A DNA stretch of 64,000 nucleotides, taken from Panulirus ornatus. Its lineage: Eukaryota > Arthropoda > Malacostraca > Decapoda > Palinuridae. The DNA lies in NCBI RefSeq assembly GCF_036320965.1, contig NC_092287.1, forward strand, positions 15,146,356 through 15,210,355, read 5' to 3'. The number at the start of each line of letters is the position of its first letter. Positions within the stretch are counted from its first letter, which is position 1. This document shows, one piece after another, positions 12,501 through 23,458 of this stretch. Below the pieces are notes generated by a model, which worked only from the letters and a program-made list of their open reading frames with translations, searched no databases and had not been told where the DNA came from. Made by a program: the position numbers and the translations under genes.

Positions 12501-13875
12501 ATTACCTTATAACAGATCAAAATCATAAGATTTACTGCCTTGTAACAGGTAGAGAACCTTACATTTACTTCCATGTAACAGGTCAAGATCATTAGATTTA
12601 CTGCCTTGTAACAAAACAAGGTCATTAGATTTATGGCCCTATAACAGGTCAAGATTATTAGATTTACTGCATAGTAAGAGATCAAGATCACTAGATTTAC
12701 TGCCTTATTAAATTTACTGACATAACAGCGAAAGATCATTAGATATTAGATTTACTGCTTTATAATAGGTCAAAATCATAAGATTTTATAATAGGTCAAG
12801 AACCTTACATTTACTTCCATATAACATGTGAATATCATTAGATAATTAGTTACAAATTTTTTACAGGTAAAAATCATTCAATTTAATGACTTGGAACATG
12901 CCAAGATCATTAATTTTTTTGCTTTATAAAAGGTCAATATCATTATAATTACTTCCTTGCCACATGTCGAAATCATTAGATTTACTGCCTTACAATAGGT
13001 CAAAATCAAGAACATTATATTAATTCCTTGTAACAGGTCATCATTAGATTTATTGCCTTATAATTAGATTTACAAGCTTTTAACAGGTAAAAATCTTTAG
13101 ATTTAATGCCTTTTAACATATCAAGATCATTAGATTGACTGCCTTATAACAGGTCCAGATGACTGCGTTACAAAGGGTGAAGATCATTAGATTTACAGGT
13201 CATCATTAGATTCATTGCCTTATAACAGGTCAAGATTTACTGACATAGCGAAAGATCACTAGATTTCTTGCCTTATAACAACTCAAGATCATCAGATTTA
13301 CTGCCTTATAATTCAAAATCATTAGATTTACTTCCTCGTAACAGGTCAAGATCATTACATTTACTACATTACTTTTTACCGCCAGTAAACGTCAATATTA
13401 TTAAATTTTCTGCCTCATTATATTTAACAACTCATGATCATTTGATTTACTGTTTTGTAACAAACCCTTAGAACACGATTTTTGTTCAATGAAAGGTCAA
13501 GATCATTACAATTATTTCCTTGTCACCGGTCAAGATCATTAGATATAATGCCTTAGATCATGATCATTAGATTTACAGGGCAAGGTCATTACAGTTATTG
13601 GACATATTTGGACAGATTTATTGGACAGATTTATTGGACATATTTGCTGCCTTAGATCTTAGATCATTTGTTTTACTGTCTTTTAACAGGTTAAATCATT
13701 AGATTTCTTGCCTTATAGCAAGTCATTTATGGCCAATATCATTAGATTTCATTATGGTCAATATCATTATGGTCAATATCATTAGATTTACTAACATATC
13801 AGGTAGAGATCATTAGATTTACTGTCTTATGACAGGTTAAAATCATTAGATTTATTGCCTTATAACAGGGCAAGA
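9501..13875 (+). repeat. Higher-order repeat copy, forward orientation (E'-B'-A'-D'-C')
   Basis: From about 9.5 kb the monomer variants fall in the same order as elsewhere in the window, but in forward orientation. E' is near 9,540-9,640 (AACATGTCAAGATTTTTTTG), B' near 10,005 (CCTCATAGCATTTCAAGATC), A' at 11,700-11,897, D' at 12,329-12,739 and C' from about 13,260. The segment 10,318 to about 13,800 also matches 48,788 to about 51,900 directly, at an offset of about 38,450. The block ends at a gap. Open frames inside are satellite translations. Confidence 0.85.
13597..13648 (+). repeat. 13-bp subrepeat landmark inside module C
   Basis: The hexamer-rich motif TTGGACAGATTTA is repeated about every 13 bp and flanked by GGACATATTTG on both sides. 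It interrupts the 33-bp rhythm and appears once per C module, so it is a good anchor. In inverted orientation it is at about 14,504, 19,799, 26,567, 32,193, 34,395, 36,579 and 61,747. In forward orientation it is at about 39,895, 42,091, 44,312 and 46,547, with noisy copies near 30,835, 51,890 and 54,750. Confidence 0.85.
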
Positions 13876-13975
13876 NNNNNNNNNNNNNNNNNNNNNNNNN
13901 NNNNNNNNNNNNNNNNNNNNNNNNNNNNNNNNNNNNNNNNNNNNNNNNNNNNNNNNNNNNNNNNNNNNNNNNNNN
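13876..13975. other. Assembly gap (100 N)
   Basis: Exactly 100 undetermined bases, the usual placeholder for a gap of unknown length. The satellite is forward before it and inverted after it, so either an inversion boundary or a scaffolding join lies here. Confidence 0.98.
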
Positions 13976-16160
13976 ATCTAATGATCATGAACTGTTATAA
14001 GGAGTTTATCTTGACCGGTGACAAGGAAGTCATTCTAAAATCTAATGATCTTGTCGTGTTATAAGGCAGTAAATCTAATAATCCTGACCTGTTATAAGGA
14101 ATGAATCTAATGATGACCTGTTACAAGGCAGTATATCTAATGATTTGAATTGTTATAAGGCAGTAAATATAATGATCTTGACTTGTTACAAGGAAGTAAA
14201 TCCAGGCAAGAAATCTACTGATCTTTTGATCTCATAAGTGAATGATGACCTGTTATAAGGTAATAAATCTAATGATCTTGCCTGTTATAAGGCAATAAAT
14301 CTAATGATTTTTAACCTGTCATAAGACAGTAAATCTAATGATCTCACCTGATATGTTAGTAAATCTAATGATATTGACCATAATGATATTGACCATAATG
14401 AAATCTAATGATATTGGCCATAAATGACTTGCTATAAGGCAAGAAATCTAATGATTTAAACCTGTTTAAAGACAGTAAAACAAATGATCTAAGATCTAAG
14501 GCAGCAAATATGTCCAATAAATCTGTCCAATAAATCTGTCCAAATATGTCCAATAACTGTGATGACCTTGCCCTGTAAATCTAATGATCATGATCTAAGG
14601 CATTATATCTAATGATCTTGACCGGTGACAAGGAAATAATTGTAATGATCTTGACCTTTCATTGAACAAAAATCGTGTTCTAAGGGTTTGTTACAAAACA
14701 GTAAATCAAATGATCATGAGTTGTTAAATATAATGAGGCAGAAAATTGACGTTTACTGGCGGTAAAAAGTAATGTAGTAAATGTAATGATCTTGACTGTT
14801 ACGAGGAAGTAAATCTAATGATTTTGAATTATAAGGCAGTAAATCTTGACTTGTTACAAGGCAGTAAATCTGATGATCTTGAGTTGTTATAAGGCAAGAA
14901 ATCTAGTGATCTTTCGCTATGTCAGTAAATCTTGACCTGTTATAAGGCAATGAATCTAATGATGACCTGTAAATCTAATGATCTTCACCCTTTGTAACGC
15001 AGTCATCTGGACCTGTTATAAGGCAGTCAATCTAATGATCTTGATATGTTAAAAGGAGTAAAATCTAAAGATTTTTACCTGTTAAAAGCTTGTAAATCTA
15101 TTATAAGGCAATAAATCTAATGATGACCTGTTACAAGGAATTAATATAATGTTCTTGATTTTGACCTATTGTAAGGCAGTAAATCTATGATTTCGACATG
15201 TGGCAAGGAAGTAATTATAATGATATTGACCTTTTATAAAGCAAAAAAATTAATGATCTTGGCATGTTCCAAGTCATTAAATTGAATGATTTTTACCTGT
15301 AAAGAATTTGTAACTAATTATCTAATGATATTCACATGTTATATGGAAGTAAATGTAAGGTTCTTGACTATTATAAAATCTTATGATTTTGACCTATTAT
15401 AAAGCAGTAAATCTAATATCTAATGATCTTTCGCTGTTATGTGTCTAGTGATCTAGTGATCTTGATCTCTTACTATGCAGTAAATCTAATAATCTTGACT
15501 GTTATAGGGCCATAAATCTAATGACCTTGTTTTGTTACAAGGCAGTAAATCTAAATGATCTTGACCTGTTACATGGAAGTAAATGTAAGGTTCTCTACCT
15601 GTTACAAGGCAGTAAAATCTTATGATTTTGATTGTTATAAGGTAATAAATCTAATAATACTTGACCTGTTAATAAGGTCATAAATCTAATGACGAAGGCA
15701 GTAAATCTTATATTTCGCTGTTATGACAGTAAATCTAATGATGATCAATTATAAAGCAGTAAATCTATGACCTGTTATAAGGCATTAAATTGATGATGAT
15801 ATTATAGTAAATCCAATGATCTTAACCTGTTATGAGGCAGGAATTCTAATGATCTTTACCTGTTAAAGGGCATTAAATCTAATGATCTTGACTTGTTAAG
15901 ACCTCTAAAATATCAGTAAATCTAATGATCACCTGTTATAAGGCAGTATATCTAATGATCTTGACTTGTTACAAGGCAGTTAACCTGTTACAATGCAATA
16001 AACCTAATGATCTTCACTTGTAGATATAATGTTCTTGACCTTAACAATAAGGCAGTAAATCTAATTATCTTGAGCTGTTATAAGGCAGTAAATAAAATGG
16101 TCTTTACTTGTTACGAGGTAAAAAACTAATGATCTTGACCTTCCACTAGGTGAAAATCTA
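13976..16160 (-). repeat. Partial higher-order repeat copy, modules C-D, inverted
   Basis: After the gap the satellite reads in inverted orientation (TGATCTTGACCTG, TTATAAGGCAG). Module C runs from about 13,976 with its 13-bp subrepeat at about 14,504-14,556, then D at about 15,400-15,750, up to the A module. There is a deletion near 15,895-15,910 (GTTAAGACCTCTAAAATATC) relative to other copies. No gene is present. Confidence 0.85.
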
Positions 16161-19100
16161 ATGATCTTGTCGTGTTATAAGGGATTAAGTTTAATGATCT
16201 TTGTCTGTTACAAGGCAGTAAATCTAATGATCTTGACCTGTTACAAGACAGTAAATCTAATTATCTTGAGTTGTTATGAGGCCGTAAATGTAATGATCTT
16301 GACTTGTTACAAGGCATTAAATCTAATGATGACAAAAAATCTAAGGCAAAAAATCTAATGATTTTGATGTTATAAGGCAATAAATCGAATGATCTTGACC
16401 TGTAAATCTAATGATCACCCTTTGTCAGGCAGTCAATCTAATGATCTGGACCTGTTGTATAATGATCTTGATATGTTACAAGGTATTAAATCTAAAGATC
16501 TTTACCTGTTAAAAGCTTATAAATCTAATTATTGTTATAAGGCAATAAATCTAATGATGACCTGTTGCAAGGAATGTTCTTAATTTTGACCTATTGTAAG
16601 GCAGTAAATCTAATAATATGGTAAACCTTTTATAAGGCAAAAAATCTAATCATAAGGCAGTAAATCTAATGATCTTGACCTGATACATGGAAATCAATGT
16701 AATGTTCTATACCTGTTACAAGGTAGTAAATCTTATGATTTTGACCTATTATAAGCCAGTAAATCTAATAATATTGATAAGGTAATAAATCTAATGATCT
16801 TGATCTCTTACTATGCAGTAAATCTAATAATCTTAAACTGTTATAAGGCCATAAATCTAATGATCTTGATTTGTTAAAAGGCAGTAAATCTTATATTTCG
16901 CTGTTATAAGATAGTAAATCTAATGACGATCAATTAAAAGCAGTAAATCTTGATATGTTGTAGTAAATCCAATGATCTTAACCTGTTATAAGGCAGAGAA
17001 TTCTAATGATCTTTACCTGTTAAAAGGCATTAAATCTAATGATCTTGACCTATAAATCCGATGGTCTTGACTTGTTATACATCAGTAAATCTATTGATCT
17101 TGACCTGTTATAATGATCTTGACAGTAAATCTGCTAATGAGGTAGTAAATATAAAGTAGTGAATATAATGATCTTATAATGATCTTATGTAAGGTAGTAA
17201 ATATAATGTCCTTGACCTTATAACAATAAGGCAGTAAATATTATCGAGCTGTTATAAGGCAGTAAATAAAATGATCTTCACTTGTTACAAGCCAAGGCCT
17301 GTTAAGGCAACAAATCTAATGATCTTGATCTGTTACAATGCAATAAACCTAATGATGACTTGTTATAAGGTTGTAAATATAATGTCCTTGACCCTAACAA
17401 TAAGGCAGTAAATCTAATTATCTTGAGATGTTATAAGGCAGTAAATAATATGATCTTGACTAACAAGGAAGTAATTCTAATGATCTTGACCTTTCATTAG
17501 GCAAAAATCTAATGCTCTTGTGTTATAATGAATTTGGTCTGTTACAAGGCAGTAAATCTAATTATCAAGGCAGTAAATCTGATCTTGACCTGTTACAAGA
17601 CAGTAAATCTAATGATTTTGAGTTGTTAAAAGGCTTTAGATCTAATCTAATAGTCAGTAAATCTAATAATCATGATCTGTTATAAGGCAGTATATTTAAT
17701 GACCGGTGACAAAGAAGTAATTCCAATGATATTGACCTTTCATTCGGCAAAAATCTAATGATCTTGTCATTGTTATAAGGGAGTAAGTCTAATGATCTTG
17801 GTAACTGACCTGTTATAAGGCAGTGAATCTAATGATCTTGACCTGTTACAAGACAGTAAATCTAATGATCTTGAGTTGTTATAAGGCAGTATATGTAATG
17901 ATCTTGACCTGTTACAAGGCAGAAAATCTAATGATCTTGAAATGCTATGAGGCATAAAATCTAATGATCTTGTTACAAGGCAGTAAACCTAATGATCTTG
18001 AGTTGTTATGTCAGTAAATCTTGACCTGTTATGTGGCAATAAATCTAATGATTTTGCCCATTGTAAGGCAGTCAATCTAATGATCTTGACCCGATGATCT
18101 TGATATATTACCTGGCATTAAATCTAAAGATCGTTACCTAATAAAAGTTTATAAATCTAATTATCTTGACCTGTTACAAGGAAGAAAATAAAATCATTGA
18201 TTTTGACAATCTAATAATATTGACGTTATAATAAATCTAATAATATTGGCCTGTTTTAAGGCAGTAAATCTAATGATCTCGTCCGGTGGCAAGGAAGTAA
18301 TTCTAATGATATTGACCTTTTATAAAGCAAAAAAATCTTGACATGTTCCAGGGCATTAAATCGAATGATTTTTACCTGTTAAAAGTTTGTAACTGTTATA
18401 AGGCAGTATATGATCTTGACCTGTTATGATTTTGACTTATGAGGCAGTAAATCTAATAATATTGACTTATAAGGTAATAAATCTTGGTGTTATAAGGCAG
18501 TAAATCTAATGATCTTGATCTCTTTGCAGTAAATCGAATAATCTTGACCTAATATAAAGCCATAAATCTAATGATCTTGATTTGTTACAAGGCAGTAAAT
18601 TTTATATTTCGCTGTTATAAGATAGTAAATCTAATGACCTGTTATAAGGCAGTAAATCTGATGATCTTGACGACGATAATAAATCCAATGATAACCTGTT
18701 ATATGGCAGGAATTCTAATGATCTTTACCTGTTAAAAGGCATTAAATCTAATGATGACCGGTATAAGGCAGTAAATCCAATGACATGTTATAAGGCAGTA
18801 TATCTAATGCTCTTGACTTGTTAGTAGGCAGTAAATCTGCTAATGTTGACTTGTTATAAGGCCTGTTACAAGGCAATAAATCTAATGATCTAGACTTGTT
18901 ATAAGGTAGTAAATATAATGTCTTCGACCGGTTATAAGGCAGTAAATCTAATGTTCTTATAACTCGGTAAATCTAGTGATCTTGACCTCTCATAAACAAG
19001 TAAATCTAATGACCTCGACTTGTTATAAGACGGTAATAATAATTGATCATGACCTGATGTAAGGCAGTAAATCTAATGATCTTGACCAGATATAAGGCCA

Positions 19101-21558
19101 TAAATCTAATGATATTGACTTGTTATAAGGCGACAAATCTAATGATCTTGATCTGTTATAAGGCAGTAAACCTAATGATCTTGACCTGATAAAAGGCAGT
19201 AAAACTAATGATCTTGACCTGTTAACTCTAAGATCTTGCCCTGTTATATAGCAGTATATCTAATGATCATGAACTGTTATAAGGTGACCGGTGACAAGGA
19301 AGTCATTCTAAAATCTAATGATCTTGTCGTGTTATAAGGCAGTAAATCTAATAATCCTGACCTGTTATAAGGAATGAATCTAATGATGACCTGTTACAAG
19401 GCAGTATATCTAATGATTTTGAATTGTTATAAGGCAGTAAATATAATGATCTTGACTTGTTACAAGGAAGTAAATCCAGTGATCTTGAGTTGTTATAAGG
19501 CAAGAAATCTACTGATCTTTTGATCTCATAAGTGAATGATGACCTGTTATAAGGTAATAAATCTAATGATCTTGCCCTGTTATAAGGCAATAAATCTAAT
19601 GATTTTAACCTGTCATAAGACAGTAAATCTAATGATCTCTACCTGATATGTTAGTAAATCTAATGATATTGACCATAATGATATTGACCATAATGAAATC
19701 TAATGATATTGGCCATAAATGACTTGCTATAAGGCAAGAAATCTAATGATTTAACCTGTTAAAAGACAGTAAAACAAATGATCTAAGATCTAAGGCAGCA
19801 AATATGTCCAATAAATCTGTCCAATAAATCTGTCCAAATATGTCCAATAACTGTAATGACCTTGCCCTGTAAATCTAATGATCATGATCTAAGGCATTAT
19901 ATCTAATGATCTTGACCGGTGACAAGGAAATAATTGTAATGATCTTGACCTTTCATTGAACAAAAATCGTGTTCTAAGGGTTTGTTACAAAACAGTAAAT
20001 CAAATGATCATGAGTTGTTAAATATAATGAGGCAGAAAATTTAATAATATTGACGTTTACTGGCGGTAAAAAGTAATGTAGTAAATGTAATGATCTTGAC
20101 CTGTTACGAGGAAGTAAATCTAATGATTTTGAATTATAAGGCAGTAAATCTTGACTTGTTACAAGGCAGTAAATCTGATGATCTTGAGTTGTTATAAGGC
20201 AAGAAATCTAGTGATCTTTCGCTATGTCAGTAAATCTTGACCTGTTATAAGGCAATGAATCTAATGATGACCTGTAAATCTAATGATCTTCACCCTTTGT
20301 AACGCAGTCATCTGGACCTGTTATAAGGCAGTCAATCTAATGATCTTGATATGTTAAAAGGCATTAAATCTAAAGATTTTTACCTGTTAAAAGCTTGTAA
20401 ATCTAATTATAAGGCAATAAATCTAATGATGACCTGTTACAAGGAATTAATATAATGTTCTTGATTTTGACCTATTGTAAGGCAGTAAATCTAATGATTT
20501 CGACATGTGGCAAGGAAGTAATTATAATGATATTGACCTTTTATAAAGCAAAAAAATTAATGATCTTGGCATGTTCCAAGTCATTAAATTGAATGATTTT
20601 TACCTGTAAAGAATTTGTAACTAATTATCTAATGATATTCACATGTTATATGGAAGTAAATGTAAGGTTCTTGACCTATTATAAAATCTTATGATTTTGA
20701 CCTATTATAAAGCAGTAAATCTAATATCTAATGATCTTTCGCTGTTATGTGATCTAGTGATCTAGTGATCTTGATCTCTTACTATGCAGTAAATCTAATA
20801 ATCTTGACCTGTTATAGGGCCATAAATCTAATGACTTTCTTTTGTTACAAGGCAGTAAATCTAATGATCTTGACCTGTTACATGGAAGTAAATGTAAGGT
20901 TCTCTACCTGTTACAAGGCAGTAAATCTTATGATTTTGATCTGTTATAAGGTAATAAATCTAATAATCTTGGCCTGTTATAAGGCAGTAAATCTAATGAT
21001 CTTGATCTCTTACTATGTAATAAATCTAATAATCTTGACCTGTTATAAGGTCATAAATCTAATGACGAAGGCAGTAAATCTTATATTTCGCTGTTATGAC
21101 AGTAAATCTAATGATGATCAATTATAAAGCAGTAAATCTAATGACCTGTTATAAGGCATTAAATTTGATGATGATATTATAGTAAATCCAATGATCTTAA
21201 CCTGTTATGAGGCAGGAATTCTAATGATCTTTACCTGTTAAAGGGCATTAAATCTAATGATCTTGACTTGTTATAAGGCAGTAAATCCAATGGTCTTGAC
21301 CTCTTAAATATCAGTAAATCTAATGATCACCTGTTATAAGGCAGTATATCTAATGATCTTGACTTGTTACAAGGCAGTTAACCTGTTACAATGCAATAAA
21401 CCTAATGATCTTCACTTGTAGATATAATGTTCTTGACCTTAACAATAAGGCAGTAAATCTAATTATCTTGAGCTGTTATAAGGCAGTAAATAAAATGGTC
21501 TTTACTTGTTACGAGGTAAAAAACTAATGATCTTGACCTTCCACTAGGTGAAAATCTA
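16161..21558 (-). repeat. Complete long higher-order repeat unit (5,398 bp)
   Basis: This is a full cycle from one A landmark to the next: A 16,161, B 17,773, E about 18,330, F about 19,030, C 19,348, D 20,765, A 21,559. Each module is made of diverged 33-bp monomers, about 160 in all. The same order and near-identical sequence recur at 22,788 onward and 57,970-63,518, which defines the unit as a higher-order repeat. Stop-free frames inside, such as 17,773-17,955 and 19,348-19,590 on the minus strand, recur in the other copies because the HOR is conserved. They consist of 11-residue repeats and I do not regard them as coding. Confidence 0.88.
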
Positions 21559-23458
21559 ATGATCTTGTCGTGTTATAAGGGATTAAGTTTAATGATCTTG
21601 GTCTGTTACAAGGCAGTAAATCTAATGATCTTGACCTGTTACAAGACAGTAAATCTAATTATCTTGAGTTGTTATGAGGCCGTAAATGTAATGATCTTGA
21701 CTTGTTACAAGGCATTAAATCTAATGATGACAAAAAATCTAAGGCAAAAAATCTAATGATTTTGATGTTATAAGGCAATAAATCGAATGATCTTGACCTG
21801 TAAATCTAATGATCACCCTTTGTCAGGCAGTCAATCTAATGATCTGGACCTGTTGTATAATGATCTTGATATGTTACAAGGTATTAAATCTAAAGATCTT
21901 TACCTGTTAAAAGCTTATAAATCTAATTATTGTTATAAGGCAATAAATCTAATGATGACCTGTTGCAAGGAATGTTCTTAATTTTGACCTATTGTAAGGC
22001 AGTAAATCTAATAATATGGTAAACCTTTTATAAGGCAAAAAATCTAATCATAAGGCAGTAAATCTAATGATCTTGACCTGATACATGGAAATCAATGTAA
22101 TGTTCTATACCTGTTACAAGGTAGTAAATCTTATGATTTTGACCTATTATAAGCCAGTAAATCTAATAATATTGATAAGGTAATAAATCTAATAATCTTG
22201 GCCTGTTATACGACAGTAAATCTAATGATCTTGATCTCTTACTATGTAATAAATCTAATAATCTTGACCTGTTATAAGGTCATAAATCTAATGACGAAGG
22301 CAGTAAATCTTATATTTCGCTGTTATGACAGTAAATCTAATGATGATCAATTATAAAGCAGTAAATCTAATGACCTGTTATAAGGCATTAAATTTGATGA
22401 TGATATTATAGTAAATCCAATGATCTTAACCTGTTATGAGGCAGGAATTCTAATGATCTTTACCTGTTAAAGGGCATTAAATCTAATGATCTTGACTTGT
22501 TATAAGGCAGTAAATCCAATGGTCTTGACCTCTTAAATATCAGTAAATCTAATGATCACCTGTTATAAGGCAGTATATCTAATGATCTTGACTTGTTACA
22601 AGGCAGTTAACCTGTTACAATGCAATAAACCTAATGATCTTCACTTGTAGATATAATGTTCTTGACCTTAACAATAAGGCAGTAAATCTAATTATCTTGA
22701 GCTGTTATAAGGCAGTAAATAAAATGGTCTTTACTTGTTACGAGGTAAAAAACTAATGATCTTGACCTTCCACTAGGTGAAAATCTAATGATCTTGTCGT
22801 GTTATAAGGGATTAAGTTTAATGATCTTGGTCTGTTACAAGGCAGTAAATCTAATGATCTTGACCTGTTACAAGACAGTAAATCTAATTATCTTGAGTTG
22901 TTATGAGGCCGTAAATGTAATGATCTTGACTTGTTACAAGGCATTAAATCTAATGATGACAAAAAATCTAAGGCAAAAAATCTAATGATTTTGATGTTAT
23001 AAGGCAATAAATCGAATGATCTTGACCTGTAAATCTAATGATCACCCTTTGTCAGGCAGTCAATCTAATGATCTGGACCTGTTGTATAATGATCTTGATA
23101 TGTTACAAGGTATTAAATCTAAAGACCTTTACCTGTTAAAAGCTTATAAATCTAATTATTGTTATAAGGCAATAAATCTAATGATGACCTGTTGCAAGGA
23201 ATGTTCTTAATTTTGACCTATTGTAAGGCAGTAAATCTAATAATATGGTAAACCTTTTATAAGGCAAAAAATCTAATCATAAGGCAGTAAATCTAATAAT
23301 CTTGACCTGATACATGGAAATCAATGTAATGTTCTATACCTGTTACAAGGTAGTAAATCTTATGATTTTGACCTATTATAAGCCAGTAAATCTAATAATA
23401 TTGATAAGGTAATAAATCTAATAATCTTGGCCTGTTATACGACAGTAAATCTAATGAT
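21001..23458 (-). repeat. 1,229-bp segmental tandem duplication (end of D plus A)
   Basis: The string CTTGATCTCTTACTATG occurs at 21,001, 22,230 and 23,459, exactly 1,229 bp apart each time. The intervening sequence (end of D and all of A) is present twice almost unchanged, so the A landmark is at 21,559 and again at 22,788. At 21,001 and 22,230 the string is followed by TAATAAATC (D context), and at 23,459 by CAGTAAATC (normal A-to-B context). That is the signature of an unequal exchange through this short homology. Confidence 0.92.

Larger units (their letters stand above)
9501..18420. repeat. Large inverted duplication 1, centre near 14,076 (contains gap)
   Basis: Bases ending at 13,875 (TTATAACAGGGCAAGA) are the reverse complement of those starting at 14,276. 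Landmarks then pair outward: module A at 11,700-11,897 with 16,161-16,358, B near 10,005 with about 17,950, and E near 9,600 with about 18,330. Arms are therefore about 4.1-4.4 kb. They are not identical: the right arm near 14,755 lacks 9-10 bases present near 13,400, and near 15,900 it lacks about 30 bases found near 12,165. The loop (13,876-14,275) holds the gap plus 300 bp of module C. Confidence 0.8.

Noticed and set aside
1..13875. CRISPR array (regular repeats of about 33 bp)
   Set aside because: Units abut directly with no unique spacers, repeats diverge freely, orientation switches, and no cas genes are present.
14925..14945. Possible CENP-B box (TTTCGCTATGTCAG)
   Set aside because: It only shares TTCG with the motif; the downstream CGGG core is missing. 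I saw no better match, though I could not run a systematic search.
16161..16358. 65-codon frame repeated at 21,559, 22,788, 57,970 and 63,519, and inverted at 11,700 and 50,139
   Set aside because: It is a conserved HOR module, not a gene. Repetition accounts for the conservation, and I see no start-site or domain evidence.
18995..19100. tRNA or small RNA gene in the GC-richer F module
   Set aside because: No cloverleaf arms or A/B box pattern could be traced, and the stretch is made of ordinary diverged monomers.
19348..19590. 80-codon frame recurring identically at about nine places, suggesting a conserved gene family
   Set aside because: It recurs because the higher-order repeat recurs. 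It is made of the same 11-residue units and is broken in several copies (for example near 14,074 and 30,393).
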